From Caldilineaceae bacterium (GTDB lineage: Bacteria; Chloroflexota; Anaerolineae; Caldilineales; Caldilineaceae), in NCBI GenBank assembly GCA_022823185.1, contig JAJDXQ010000036.1, positions 62,001-126,000 on the forward strand: DNA of 64,000 bases. Direction: 5' to 3'. Shown here in pieces: positions 24,351-33,721 of the stretch. The notes below the pieces were generated by a model. It was not told the DNA's origin. It saw only the letters and a program-made list of their open reading frames with translations, and made no database searches. Position 1 is the first letter of the stretch, and every line of letters starts with the position of its first letter. The position numbers were made by a program, and so were the translations under genes.

Positions 24351-25351
24351 TGGGACGAATGGCAGATTCAGCAACGAAGGCGGAATTTGAGCTATCCGAC
24401 TTTGAGGTAGGCAATCCTAAACATGCGCGGTGGTCGGTCGAACTTTGGAACGACGGCACGGGCGGCGAGATTCCGATCACTGAGAGATTCCTGCGTTACA
24501 ATTTGACGGCTGATGCCGGAATTGAAAGGGCTGGGCAGCTGGCGATGGTGGATGGCCGCGCAGTTGGCTTTGTGCTGTACAGTGCGTACCCAGGGGCGCC
24601 GGCTGCGATTCATACGGATGTGGCGGGCTGGATCGAGGCGATCGCGGTGGCGCGGGCGTACCAGGGGCAGGGGATTGGGCGGTCGCTGCTGGGGTGGGCC
24701 GAGGAGAGGCTGGCGGCGGTGGGAAAGTCGGGCGGCCGCGTCGTGGCAGGCGGTGGATTGCGGCCCTTTGTGCCGGGGCCCGTAGCCGATTCGGCGGGAG
24801 AGGCGTTCTTTCTGGCTTGCGGGCACGGTTACGCGGAGCAGCCGTACGCTTGGGATACGGCGAGTTCGCTTGGCGGTTACAGGCCGCCAGCGCTGCGCGA
24901 GGTGGCGGCGGCGGCGCGGCCAGGGGCCCCGGGACAGGAGGCGGAGCTGGTAGCTTTCCTGGCGAGGGAGTTTCCGGGGCGGTGGCGGTGGCAGGCGGAG
25001 AGGTTTCTGGAGGAGGGAGGGCGGATTTCAGACTACATGCTGCTGTGGACAACGGAGGGTGTGCAGGGAGCGTGCCGCTTGACGTTTGAGGACTCCGTCA
25101 GTCCGGTGGAGCGCTTTTTTCCGTACGGGCTGCCGCGTCCTTGGGGGCAGTTGGGTTCGATCGGGGTCAGCGCGCATCTGCGGGGGCAGGGGATGGGGCT
25201 GTACCTGCTTGATGCGGGATTGAGACGGCTGCATGACAGCGGCGTCAACGGTTGTGTCATTGACTGGACGACGATTGTTGATTTCTACGCCAAGTGCGGG
25301 TTTGCTCCGTATCGGAAGTGGGCCAGGTTGGAGAAGCGAATTGACGGCTGA
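24350..25351 (+). CDS. Tandem GNAT-domain acetyltransferase
   Basis: About 333 residues with two GNAT folds. The first acetyl-CoA binding motif is RAYQGQGIGRSLLGWAEE near residue 100 and the second is LRGQGMGLYLLDAGLR near 280, the latter followed by the FYAKCGFAPYRKW C-terminal motif. The frame opens with GTG at 24347; ATG at 24350 or 24359 is equally possible, and 24350 couples it directly to the upstream stop. Such proteins N-acetylate small amines or peptides; pairing with an ornithine cyclodeaminase-like enzyme hints at an amino-acid-derived substrate, which is only inference. Confidence 0.82.
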   Translation: MGRMADSATKAEFELSDFEVGNPKHARWSVELWNDGTGGEIPITERFLRYNLTADAGIERAGQLAMVDGRAVGFVLYSAYPGAPAAIHTDVAGWIEAIAVARAYQGQGIGRSLLGWAEERLAAVGKSGGRVVAGGGLRPFVPGPVADSAGEAFFLACGHGYAEQPYAWDTASSLGGYRPPALREVAAAARPGAPGQEAELVAFLAREFPGRWRWQAERFLEEGGRISDYMLLWTTEGVQGACRLTFEDSVSPVERFFPYGLPRPWGQLGSIGVSAHLRGQGMGLYLLDAGLRRLHDSGVNGCVIDWTTIVDFYAKCGFAPYRKWARLEKRIDG

Positions 25352-25441
25352 AGGATCGGAGGGGAGACGCGAGGGTCTTGCGCTGAATAGGCATGTATGG
25401 CGGGGCAGTGTTTACCCGTAGGTAAGGAGGGCGGCGAGTCG

Positions 25442-26662
25442 ATGCGAGTCGTTGGGTTGATGAGCGGTACGTCGGCGGACGGGATAGACGCGGTTGCGGC
25501 GGAGATCAGAAGTACAGAGGATGGGCTGGGGATGCGGCAGCTCGCATTTGAGCATGTTGCGTGGTCGGCGGAAGAGAAGGGGGCGATAGAGAGCTTAATC
25601 GCGGGCGGCGGAGATACGCGCAGCTTGAGCCGAGCGGGATTTCAGCTTGGGGCGCGTTTTGCCGAGGCGGCTTTGCGCGTCGTCAGACGAAGTGGACTGG
25701 GGCTGGGGGCGTTCGATCTGATTGGGTCGCACGGGCAGACTGTTTGGCACGAGGTGGAGGAGGGCGGCGTGGTTCAGTCGACGCTGCAGATTGGTGAAGC
25801 GGCGGTGATCGCGGAACGAACGGGGATCACGACGGTGGCTGATTTTCGTGTAGCCGACGTAGCCGCGGGTGGGCAGGGCGCGCCGCTCATTTCGATATTT
25901 GACCAGTATTTTCTGCGGCCGGCGGCTGGTTCAGAAGGATGCCGGGCGGTGCAGAATATCGGGGGGATTGGCAATGTCACGTTTTTGACGGGCGGGGAAT
26001 CGGAAGGGGCGACACTGGCATTTGATACGGGGCCGGGCAATGCGCTGATCGATTGGGCGGCGGCGCACGCGACGGACGGGGCGATGCAGTATGACGAGGA
26101 CGGGCGGTTGGCGGCGCAAGGCCGGCGCGAGGATTCTTTGGTTGAGCGGTGGCTTGGCCATCCTTTTTTCCAGCAGAAGCCGCCGAAGTCGACCGGGCGG
26201 GAGTTGTTCAGCGGCGAGATGGCGGCGAGGTTTCAGCAGGAGGCTGCGGATAATGGACTGTCGGCGGCGGACTTCACGGCGACGGTGACTGAGCTGACCG
26301 CGGCTTCGATTGCGGAGAGTTATCGAAGATTTGCGCCGAAGCCGGTGGCGGAGGTAGTCGCGTGCGGGGGCGGGGCGCGCAACCCGTTTCTGCTGGCGCG
26401 GATCGGCGCCCAGTTGAGGAGGCGGTGCGGGGGCAACGTACCGATTGTCCGGTATGGGGAGGTCGAGGGCGTGCCTGGTGACGAGGAGTCGAAGGAGGCG
26501 CTGGGGTTTGCTCTGCTGGCGCGGCTGACGATACGGGGAGAGAGCGGCAACGTGCCGGCCTGTACCGGCGCGAAGGGGGCGCGCGTATTGGGGAAGATTT
26601 CGCCGGGTCGAAACTTCCAGGCGTTGGTGGAGAGACTGCAGGGGAATGTGGATAGTGGATAG
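25442..26662 (+). CDS. anmK: Anhydro-N-acetylmuramic acid kinase
   Basis: A 406-residue sugar kinase of the ASKHA fold. The N-terminal phosphate loop is GLMSGTSADGID at residues 5-16, IGSHGQT occurs near 98, the IQNIGGIGNVT-type segment (QNIGGIGNVTFL) near 177, and the DTGPGNALIDW segment near 200. AnmK phosphorylates and opens 1,6-anhydro-MurNAc to MurNAc-6-P during cell-wall recycling. The frame extends 15 codons upstream, but MRVVGLMSG at 25442, with AAGGAGGGCGGCGAG before it, is the natural start. No murQ or other recycling gene is adjacent. Confidence 0.95.
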   Translation: MRVVGLMSGTSADGIDAVAAEIRSTEDGLGMRQLAFEHVAWSAEEKGAIESLIAGGGDTRSLSRAGFQLGARFAEAALRVVRRSGLGLGAFDLIGSHGQTVWHEVEEGGVVQSTLQIGEAAVIAERTGITTVADFRVADVAAGGQGAPLISIFDQYFLRPAAGSEGCRAVQNIGGIGNVTFLTGGESEGATLAFDTGPGNALIDWAAAHATDGAMQYDEDGRLAAQGRREDSLVERWLGHPFFQQKPPKSTGRELFSGEMAARFQQEAADNGLSAADFTATVTELTAASIAESYRRFAPKPVAEVVACGGGARNPFLLARIGAQLRRRCGGNVPIVRYGEVEGVPGDEESKEALGFALLARLTIRGESGNVPACTGAKGARVLGKISPGRNFQALVERLQGNVDSG

Positions 26663-26746
26663 GGGTTTGCGGGCGGCAGGAAGTATGTATAAGTGGGGCA
26701 GGTTTGCATCATATGGTTCGTGGAGGGTCGGTTATCGGCGGGTTGG

Positions 26747-29464
26747 TTACATCATGGATATGGGATCGATATCGATGCGCCAGCCAAAGGGGATGTCGAT
26801 GCCGTTTAGGAAGGCGGACGGGTTGGCGGTGCGGATGATGATTTGCCAGCGGTAGTAGCTGCGAATGCGGGCGAAGGGCGCCGGGGCAGGACCCATCAGG
26901 TCGACGCCGTCACCCCAAATGCCCAGCTGCTCGGCTCTTAGTTGCAGGTTCTGCATCATGCGGGCGGTCTGTTCGTGGACGTTTGTGAGATTTTTGTGCC
27001 AGTAGATTAGGCGGGCAAGCCTGCTGACAGGCGGGTACTGCTGCTCGCGTCTGAAGGTCATTTCCTTTTGATAGAAAGCGTGATAATCGTGTTCGGCTGC
27101 GGCCTGGAGGGCGTAGTGTTGGGGCGTGTAGCTTTGGAAGATGACGCGTCCCCCTCTGCGGCTGCGGCCGGCGCGGCCTGCGACCTGTGTGAGGAGCTGG
27201 AAGGTCCGTTCGGGGCCGCGAAAGTCGGGAAGGTAGAGGCCGACGTCGGCGGCGACGACGCCGACAAGGGTCACCAGAGGCAGGTCGAGGCCTTTTGCGA
27301 TCATCTGCGTGCCGACAAGGACATCGGCTTCGTGGCTGGCAAAGCGTTCGAGGATCTGTTCGTGGCTGCCTTTGCGGCCTGTGGTGTCTCTATCCCAGCG
27401 GAGGAGACGTGCGCGTGGGGCGATCTGGCTGACGAGCTCTTCGATGCGCTGCGTGCCGGCGCCGAAGAAGCGGATGCGGCGGCTGAGGCAGTCGGGGCAG
27501 CTTTCGGGGATGGGTTTGCGGGCGTTACAGCGGTGGCAGATGAGCTGGGCGGCGCGTTCGTGGTAGGTGAGCGGGGAATCGCAGCGGGGACATTCGGCGA
27601 CATAGCCGCAGTCCCGGCACATGACGAAGGAGTGTGTGCCGCGGCGGTTGAGGAAGAGGATTGCCTGTTCGCCGGCGTCGAGGACGGCGTGGAGCTCTGA
27701 TTGGAGGCTGCGGCTGAAGATGCTGCGATTGCCGGCGCGCAGCTCCTGGCGCATGTCGACAATTTCAACAGGCGGGAGGGCGGCGTACGGGGCAGCCGCA
27801 GGATTTTCGCCCGATTCGGGGTGTGTTTCCCGGTCCAGGTCGGCGTGGCCCAGGACGCGGTCGGGCATTTCCAGCAGGCGCAGACGTCCTTGTTGGGCGG
27901 CGTGGTACGCGTCCAGGGAGGGTGTGGCTGTTCCGAAGAGCAGGGCGCTGCCGGTGGCTTCCGCCAACTGGGTTGCGATCGTGCGGGCGTCGTAGAAGAG
28001 GGTAAAGCTGCCCCATTCATCGGTGTCCTGTTTGTAGGTGGACTCGTGTTCTTCGTCGATCACGATGAGGCCGAGGCGGGCCAGGGGGGCGAAGAGGGCG
28101 CTGCGCGCGCCGACGATGATATCGATCCTGCCGTCGCGCGCCCTGCGCCAGACGTCGTAGCGCTGGCTGGTGTTGAGGCCGGAGTGGATGACGGAGACGC
28201 GGTCGGGGAAGCGGCCGGCGAAGCGGGCGACCGTTTGCGGTGTGAGTGCAATTTCCGGGACGAGGACGATGGCCTGGCGGTTGCGAGCGAGGGTTTCGGC
28301 GATGGCGCGCAGGTAGATTTCGGTTTTGCCGCTGCCGGTTGCGCCGTGCAGGAGGAACTGGTTACTTCGCATAGTGTGAATGTAGTCGGGTGGGTCCTGG
28401 GGGCGGCTATGGGAGTCCGGTTGAAGGGCCGGTTGCATGAAGCAGCTGCGGCGGATCCTGTCCCAGACTTGCCGTTGTTGGTCGGTCAGATCCGGAGGTT
28501 GCGTTCTGGGGTAGAGGCGGCCGCCGAGGGGATCGCGGTAGCGCACTTTCTGCTCGAGACGAATCAGCCCGGCCTTTTGCAGGTTGCGGAGTCGGTTGAG
28601 GTCGGTGTCGACCTGCGCGTAGAGATCAGTTTTCCAGAGAGGGGCGCGGGCCTGGGCAAGGGTCTGCAGCACGGGCTCATAGACTGATGCACCGCGCAGT
28701 TCAAGAATCGCCTCCTCGGTGGCCGCGGGAGACTGGGCCAGGACCACCATTTGATCCCGTTCATGTACCAGTCCTTTTTTCTTCAGAGCGGTGAAGGGGA
28801 TTCTGGAGGGAAGGTTGAGAGTGGTTCTCAGGTCGTTGAAGGAGAGAGTGCGGGAGGGCGCGTTCAGGAGGGCGGCGAGGATCTGGGTCTGCCTGGTGGA
28901 GCGCCCCAGTGTGAAGAGGCATTCGCGGATGGAGGCGGGGTCGACCAGCAGTTCAATCTGTTCCTCCCGCTTCAGGCGGACTTTCGGCGGGTCGCCGCTC
29001 TTGCTGAGCAGGCCCGGAGTGAGAAAGAGTTTGGCGGCTTCGGAGACGGGGGCAACGTAGTAGTCGGCGATCCAGAAGGCCAGCTCGATCTGTTCCGGAG
29101 ACATGACCGGCTGCGGGCGCGCCAGCCGGGAGATCGCCTTGGTTTCAACCGGGGAAGATTCTGCCGGGCCAACGACGACGCCCTGGACTTCCTGCGCGCC
29201 AAATGGGGCCCAGACCAGGTGGCCGGTCTGGACGGTATCTCTGAGACTTGGGGGGAGGTGATAGTGAAATGTCTGATGGCGGGCAGCGCCGCCGGTGCGC
29301 TGGTGTACTGACTGGGGGTCGGGGAGGTCCGTGCGCGCGTTGGGGCCGGCCTCGCCAGTTGGGCCTGTCAGAGCATCTGCGGGAGGGGGCAGGTCCTGCC
29401 GCCTGAACGATCGTCGGATTGGCAGGAAGATAATCAGTTCAACGAGAGGTTTTCGTTCAGACAC
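26747..29464 (-). CDS. priA: Primosomal protein N' (replication restart helicase PriA)
   Basis: A 905-residue 3'-5' DNA helicase that reloads the replisome at stalled forks. The 3'-DNA-binding domain is at the N-terminus after a roughly 55-residue extension. Helicase motifs are Walker A LLHGATGSGKTEIYL near residue 375 and DEEH (IVIDEEHESTYKQD) near 465. The zinc-binding cysteine pairs CRDCGYVAECPRC and CHRCNARKPIPESCPDC are near 605-640, and the helicase C-terminal segment contains GTQMIAKGLDLP. The start is GTG 29464. It is longer than E. coli PriA (732), mainly from the N-terminal extension. Confidence 0.96.
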   Translation of the reverse strand: MSERKPLVELIIFLPIRRSFRRQDLPPPADALTGPTGEAGPNARTDLPDPQSVHQRTGGAARHQTFHYHLPPSLRDTVQTGHLVWAPFGAQEVQGVVVGPAESSPVETKAISRLARPQPVMSPEQIELAFWIADYYVAPVSEAAKLFLTPGLLSKSGDPPKVRLKREEQIELLVDPASIRECLFTLGRSTRQTQILAALLNAPSRTLSFNDLRTTLNLPSRIPFTALKKKGLVHERDQMVVLAQSPAATEEAILELRGASVYEPVLQTLAQARAPLWKTDLYAQVDTDLNRLRNLQKAGLIRLEQKVRYRDPLGGRLYPRTQPPDLTDQQRQVWDRIRRSCFMQPALQPDSHSRPQDPPDYIHTMRSNQFLLHGATGSGKTEIYLRAIAETLARNRQAIVLVPEIALTPQTVARFAGRFPDRVSVIHSGLNTSQRYDVWRRARDGRIDIIVGARSALFAPLARLGLIVIDEEHESTYKQDTDEWGSFTLFYDARTIATQLAEATGSALLFGTATPSLDAYHAAQQGRLRLLEMPDRVLGHADLDRETHPESGENPAAAPYAALPPVEIVDMRQELRAGNRSIFSRSLQSELHAVLDAGEQAILFLNRRGTHSFVMCRDCGYVAECPRCDSPLTYHERAAQLICHRCNARKPIPESCPDCLSRRIRFFGAGTQRIEELVSQIAPRARLLRWDRDTTGRKGSHEQILERFASHEADVLVGTQMIAKGLDLPLVTLVGVVAADVGLYLPDFRGPERTFQLLTQVAGRAGRSRRGGRVIFQSYTPQHYALQAAAEHDYHAFYQKEMTFRREQQYPPVSRLARLIYWHKNLTNVHEQTARMMQNLQLRAEQLGIWGDGVDLMGPAPAPFARIRSYYRWQIIIRTANPSAFLNGIDIPFGWRIDIDPISMM

Positions 29465-29634
29465 TTGCCGATCCGTTGGGAATTCGGCTCATATGTTCGT
29501 GGCCGCTGTTTGAATCTTAGCGCAGAATCGCCATGGCTGGCAAAGGAAGGGTACGGCAATGGAGGGCTAGAGGGGCGGGAACGCGCACGTCCGCTTCGCT
29601 GAAGAGGCGGAAGTGGGATTCAGGGGAAGGCAGT

Positions 29635-31029
29635 CTACCATCTGCGACGGCGTTGGAAGGTAAAGAGCCGTGTGAAGCGGAAGATCAGCGCGTAGACATA
29701 GACTTGCCAGATGCCGATGGGAAGGGCAATGGCGGCTGGAAGGTATGCCGTGACAGGATGGCCGATGATTGAGGCGTCCAGGCTGTTGAATAGGCTGGCG
29801 AGGAGCGCGTAGGAAACGAGGCCGAGCAGAATGCCCATCAGCGGCTGGATGGTTGAGCGGACGATGTACTGACGGTCGAATTCTTCGTGCACCCTCATGC
29901 GTTCGAAGAGGAAAGAGACTGTGCCGAGGCAGCCGCCGATGCCGCCGGCTGAGACAGTCCAGAGGATGGAGGAATAGTGGGACGTGTTCCATCCGGTGTT
30001 TGTAGAAATCCAGCTGACTGTTTCGTTTACGCGGAGCGGATAAAGATAGAGGACGGCGGCGAGACCGCCGAGCCCTGAAAGCCAGAGGATGAGCAGGAGG
30101 AAGGTTCTCAGGGCGATGCCACGGGAACGGCTGCGGCTAAACCTGGCGCGATCGATGATCTGTTTGGCCTGTTCGATATTGTACTGGGCTCTCTCGATGC
30201 GGTAGGGGTGGCCGGCAATAATTTCCCTTGCTTCTCGCAACAGGGCCAGGGCGTGGCCCGTGTTTTCGCGGCGCGTTTCCCGGACATGGTCGATTGCCTG
30301 GTACAGGCTGATGATTTCCTCTTCAATCATATGGACTTCGGTCGGGGTCGTTTCGGGCCCGACCTGGACCTGGCTCCAGTCAAGCGAAGGCGCGGCAGTC
30401 ACCGGTGTATCAAGAAGGGATTGCGAGTGCGGGGGATGTTGTGATTTTTGAAGCGGGTAGCTTTGGGACTGAGAGTCGGAGAGAGGCGCGTGTTCCAGTT
30501 GCGTTTCAGGGGAGCGAGTTTCGTCGAGAGCAGGCTGGCTGGGTTCAAAGTGAGCGGGCGTCAGTTCAGCGTTATGCGGGATATCCTGTTGTGGGGAGGG
30601 TGGCGGGCTCCCGTGGTCATCGGCGCGATGGACAGTTGATTCGGGGGGCGTTGGAGGCTGGTCGAGGGCTTGAGAAGGTGCGAGGCGGTCCTGAGACAGG
30701 GCGGTGGTTGGCCCTCCGTCCGGATTGGTGGGGGGGCCGGTGTCAGGAGCGTGTGATCCGGTGGGCGCGACGGCGCCGGGCTGCGTGTGTCGATCCTCGT
30801 TCAGCACAGGGGCTCCGGGGACGGGTTCGCGGCCCGCGGCCAGCTGTTCGAGCAGGTATTCGGCACGTTGGCGCAGGGCGGCCAGTTGAGCCGCCGATTC
30901 TTCCAGCATGTGCAGGGAAGGGAGCTCGTCTTGCTGTCGGTCTTTAGGAGCAGGAGCCGCCTGAGAGTTATCGGACGGTTGTGCGTTGTCGGCCGAATGT
31001 CGGGAGGCGTTATCTGAATGGTTTTTCAA
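29635..31029 (-). CDS. Hypothetical membrane protein with long low-complexity N-terminus
   Basis: A 464-residue protein. The first ~230 residues are rich in Pro, Gln, Ser and charged residues and look disordered, except for a short amphipathic helix (EESAAQLAALRQRAEYLLEQ) near residue 43. A helical segment at about 235-310 precedes four hydrophobic spans: TFLLLILWLSGLGGLAAVLY, WTVSAGGIGGCLGTVSFLF, PLMGILLGLVSYALLASLF and AIALPIGIWQVYVYALIF. No family is recognised. The start is TTG 31029 with no clear SD, so a later start is possible. It lies between priA and the rpmH region on the minus strand. Confidence 0.7.
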   Translation of the reverse strand: MKNHSDNASRHSADNAQPSDNSQAAPAPKDRQQDELPSLHMLEESAAQLAALRQRAEYLLEQLAAGREPVPGAPVLNEDRHTQPGAVAPTGSHAPDTGPPTNPDGGPTTALSQDRLAPSQALDQPPTPPESTVHRADDHGSPPPSPQQDIPHNAELTPAHFEPSQPALDETRSPETQLEHAPLSDSQSQSYPLQKSQHPPHSQSLLDTPVTAAPSLDWSQVQVGPETTPTEVHMIEEEIISLYQAIDHVRETRRENTGHALALLREAREIIAGHPYRIERAQYNIEQAKQIIDRARFSRSRSRGIALRTFLLLILWLSGLGGLAAVLYLYPLRVNETVSWISTNTGWNTSHYSSILWTVSAGGIGGCLGTVSFLFERMRVHEEFDRQYIVRSTIQPLMGILLGLVSYALLASLFNSLDASIIGHPVTAYLPAAIALPIGIWQVYVYALIFRFTRLFTFQRRRRW

Positions 31030-31292
31030 ATTTCGCTACAGTTCATTCTGCATGGCTAAATACCCGACGGCTGCACGGGAACGACGGAGGGGAGGTCGAT
31101 CCAACGTGTTCAGGCGGTTGTATATCACTATATCATACGGTTTTGATGGGGGAAAAGGATTGTTTGGGGGGCGGGGAGAAGTGCAGCGTGTTGTCTGGAC
31201 GGGGATTTGGGGGGATTGAAGGGATTTGGGGAATGGTTGGCGTCTGGCCTGGGATGCGCCGCGGGGCGGGGGGAGGGGGAAGGGCGGTTGAT

Positions 31293-31323
31293 CCACGGAG
31301 GGACACGGAGGGACACAGAGAAG
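31293..31323. repeat. Intergenic periodic repeat, type A copy 2
   Basis: CCACGGAGGGACACGGAGGG followed by ACACAGAGAAG, matching the copy at 4899-4926 at most positions. Confidence 0.6.
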
Positions 31324-31456
31324 TGCGGAGGAGGGTGAGGGCTGAGGGCCGGGATGGTTGCGGGCAGGCAAAGGGGATTGGTATGGTGGGATTGTGTGCA
31401 TGTGGGATGTGGGTATGGTCGGGCAAAAAGGCTGAGCGCTGAAATTGGCGATAGAT

Positions 31457-31486
31457 TTGACAGTTCCGGCCTATGGCACGTATAAT
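31457..31486 (+). promoter_or_regulatory. Consensus sigma70-like promoter for rpmH (TTGACA-18-TATAAT)
   Basis: Both hexamers are perfect: TTGACA at 31457-31462 and TATAAT at 31481-31486, spacer 18 nt. Transcription would start near 31493, about 40 nt before the rpmH ATG. It probably drives rpmH-rnpA-yidD. Confidence 0.85.
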
Positions 31487-31534
31487 CGACTATTGGTAGT
31501 TATTCTGAATTGATATCATTGGAGGGTTGAGGAA

Positions 31535-31699
31535 ATGCCTAAACGAACCTGGCAACCGAAGGTTCGCAAGCGATTGCGCACGCACGGCTTTCGCAAGAGG
31601 ATGAGCAAACCAGGCGGCCGCAATGTACTGAAGCGGCGCCGGCGTAAGCAGCGTTCCGAACTGTCGGTCCAGCTTTCGACAAGGAAACGAACATTCTGA
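31535..31699 (+). CDS. rpmH: 50S ribosomal protein L34
   Basis: A 54-residue, strongly basic protein with the L34 pattern: [20 protein letters not shown], then [17 protein letters not shown]. It is slightly longer than usual (44-47) because of a C-terminal extension after the RRRRKQR segment. GGAGGGTTGAGGAA precedes the ATG. It is the first gene of the rpmH-rnpA-yidD-yidC-jag block and has a perfect consensus promoter upstream, as expected for a highly expressed ribosomal gene. Confidence 0.95.
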   Translation: MPKRTWQPKVRKRLRTHGFRKRMSKPGGRNVLKRRRRKQRSELSVQLSTRKRTF

Positions 31700-31877
31700 T
31701 TGCTCAGTTCATTCATGGACCGAGCTGGAAAGCGCGCCACAGTTGAGTTTAGTGGATACTGGTTGAGGGAAAGTCGGGGCGTGCGTTGAAGCGGGAGCGG
31801 GCCGCGGCTGGACGGGCAGGGCTTTTGCGAGTATTTGCGGGCAGGATTTGGGATGAGGATTTTGGAAGCAGAACGGC

Positions 31878-32252
31878 GTGAGACGGCGATTCCGGATTCG
31901 GGACAATGAACTGTTTCAAAGGGTTCGCCGGCAAGGCAGATCGTACAGCAGCCATCTGGCGGTTCTTTGCGTAGAGGAGAATCAGCTTAGCCACAGCCGG
32001 TTTGGGTTTTCGGTAAGCCGGCGCATAGGGAACGCAGTGGTGCGGAACCGGGTGAAGAGGCGGATGCGGGAGTCTGTGCGGCTGCGAATGGGGCAGTTAC
32101 AGACCGGGTGGGACTGCGTTCTGATCGCCCGATACCCGATTCGCAAGGCGTCCTACGGCCAGATTGACGCAGCGGTTGGCCGACTGTTTCGCAGGGCAAA
32201 GTTGGCGGTAACGGAAGGCGGGTCTGCGAAGGGCATTGCAAGAGGGACGTGA
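31878..32252 (+). CDS. rnpA: Ribonuclease P protein component
   Basis: A 124-residue basic protein, the RNase P cofactor that helps the catalytic RNA remove 5' leaders from pre-tRNA. The family signature RNRVKRRMRE lies near residue 56, and the N-terminus reads RRRFRIRDNELFQRVRRQGR. The start is GTG 31878. The gene is followed 3 nt after its stop by yidD. Identity is firm from motif, size and gene order. Confidence 0.95.
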   Translation: MRRRFRIRDNELFQRVRRQGRSYSSHLAVLCVEENQLSHSRFGFSVSRRIGNAVVRNRVKRRMRESVRLRMGQLQTGWDCVLIARYPIRKASYGQIDAAVGRLFRRAKLAVTEGGSAKGIARGT

Positions 32253-32255
32253 CGC

Positions 32256-32465
32256 GTGCGGGCGTTCTTGCTGCTACTGATCAAGGGATATCAGAGATGG
32301 ATTTCGCCGCTATTGGGAAGCAATTGTCGCTTTTATCCGACCTGCTCCCGTTATACCTATGAGGCGGTGGAGCGATACGGGGCGGCGCAGGGACTCTGGA
32401 TGGGCCTGCGGCGGGTATGTCGATGTCACCCATGGAATCCGGGGGGAATTGACCCGGTGCCCTAG
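32256..32465 (+). CDS. yidD: Membrane protein insertion efficiency factor YidD
   Basis: A 69-residue protein with the YidD cysteine-rich core: [20 protein letters not shown] near residue 11 and [17 protein letters not shown] at the C-terminus. It helps YidC-dependent membrane insertion at the inner face of the membrane. The start is GTG 32256, 3 nt after rnpA. Gene order supports the call. Confidence 0.95.
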   Translation: MRAFLLLLIKGYQRWISPLLGSNCRFYPTCSRYTYEAVERYGAAQGLWMGLRRVCRCHPWNPGGIDPVP

Positions 32466-32718
32466 AGGATTGTTGAATTCTACGTGCGCGCCCCTTGCTC
32501 ACTTGACTGCAGGAGGCTCCGAAAGGCGAGGCAGGGTCGCCTGACGGCGTCAGACCGTATCAGGCGCAGCAGGACGGCAAAAGGCAGGATGCCGCTGACG
32601 CCATTCGGGAGAGATTGCCGGACTACTCGAAGGCTTGCGACGTTTCAGGCCACGTCAGATGAGGTGTAACCCGGCCCGGCCGGCGCCAATAGATGGCACG
32701 GCGATTAGGAGATAAACG
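32466..32718 (+). other. Gene-free 253-bp spacer between yidD and yidC
   Basis: No coding sequence is supported. Several short stems are visible, including CTGACG-G-CGTCAG at about 32539-32551 and GC-rich pairs around CCCGGCCCGGCCGG near 32670. yidC-proximal AGGAG at 32707-32711 is its ribosome site. It may be a structured leader, but no known RNA family was recognised. Confidence 0.45.
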
Positions 32719-33720
32719 GTGAATCGCAGAAGGATACTCTGGCTGTTGATCCTCGTGTCAGCGGCGCTCTTGCTTGGCGGGTGCGGCGTGCCGCGGGAAG
32801 GAGTGGTGGATTGGAACACAGCCGAGCCATCGGGATGGTGGCAGGTGATCATCGTCTTTCCGCTGGCGAGGTCCCTCATCTGGCTGAATACCAGTCTTGT
32901 CAATATGGACATACCGTACAGTTGGGGCTTTGCCATCATACTGTTTACGGTCATTATCAAGTTGATCACGTTCCCGTTGACGATGATCCAGATAAGGAGC
33001 ATGCAGGCGCAGAAGAATCTGCAGCCGAAACTCCAGGAACTGCAGAAAAAGTTTGGCAAGAACAAGGACAAGATGGCGCAGGAACAGATGAAGCTCTACC
33101 GGGAGGCAGGGGTGAACCCGTTGAGCGGCTGTCTGCCGATGATTGTTCAGATGCCGGTTCTGTTCGGATTGTATTCGGCGCTTGTTGCGCTGGGCCCCTC
33201 GTTGACGGACGCCAGGTTCTTTTGGATACCGGATCTTGGCTTTCCTGAGTTTACGCGCGGTCTTGCCTGGATCCCCGAAAAGTTCAACGGCGGTGAATAC
33301 TACACATTGTTCGCTTACCTGGTGCTCCCGGCCCTGCTCATGGTCAGTCAGGTCTATATGCAGCGGATGACGACGGCGACCACGCCGACGGCGAGTGGGG
33401 GTCAGGCAGGCATGATGAAGCAGATGACGACGATGATGACCTTGATGTTCGGCTTCTTCACGCTGCAGGTACCGGCGGGTCTGTCGTTGTATTGGGTGAC
33501 GAGCAACCTGTTGCAGCTGGGTCAGACGTACATCGCCAACTATCTTAGCGGCGTGAACAACGCGATCGCGCCGGCCGAGCCCCAGGCCGTGGCTGCCACG
33601 GCAGGCGTGACCTCGTCGGACGGGGCTGCGGCGGTGACGCCGGCAGCGGAACCCACAGAGGCGCAACGCAAGAGGACGCCTCGTCGTCGACGGAACCGAC
33701 GCAATCGAAAGAGACGATAA
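32719..33720 (+). CDS. yidC: Membrane protein insertase YidC/Oxa1
   Basis: A 333-residue insertase. The N-terminal segment LILVSAALLLGGCG is a lipobox-like signal. The conserved first span after it begins YSWGFAIILFTVIIKLITFP and is followed by the cytoplasmic hairpin (QAQKNLQPKLQELQKKFGKN). The GVNPLSGCLPMIVQMPVLFG motif marks the Oxa1 core, and the C-terminal spans include LFGFFTLQVPAGLSLYW. The basic C-terminal tail (KRTPRRRRNRRNRKRR) likely binds the ribosome, as in Gram-positive-type YidC. The start is GTG with AGGAG 7 nt upstream. jag begins 1 nt after the stop. Confidence 0.96.
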   Translation: MNRRRILWLLILVSAALLLGGCGVPREGVVDWNTAEPSGWWQVIIVFPLARSLIWLNTSLVNMDIPYSWGFAIILFTVIIKLITFPLTMIQIRSMQAQKNLQPKLQELQKKFGKNKDKMAQEQMKLYREAGVNPLSGCLPMIVQMPVLFGLYSALVALGPSLTDARFFWIPDLGFPEFTRGLAWIPEKFNGGEYYTLFAYLVLPALLMVSQVYMQRMTTATTPTASGGQAGMMKQMTTMMTLMFGFFTLQVPAGLSLYWVTSNLLQLGQTYIANYLSGVNNAIAPAEPQAVAATAGVTSSDGAAAVTPAAEPTEAQRKRTPRRRRNRRNRKRR

Positions 33721-33721
33721 G

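Larger units (their letters stand above)
31030..31534. other. Gene-free stretch upstream of rpmH
   Basis: A 505-bp region without supported genes. It contains a type A periodic repeat (31293-31323) and the rpmH promoter (31457-31486). The position upstream of rpmH-rnpA is where oriC/dnaA lies in many bacteria, but I see no TTATCCACA-type DnaA-box cluster and no dnaA. Confidence 0.6.

Noticed and set aside
31030-31534. Possible oriC upstream of rpmH
   Set aside because: No DnaA-box cluster, AT-rich unwinding region or dnaA gene visible.
32466-32718. Signal recognition particle or RNase P RNA between yidD and yidC
   Set aside because: No SRP GGAAGCA-type loop or RNase P conserved core could be found.
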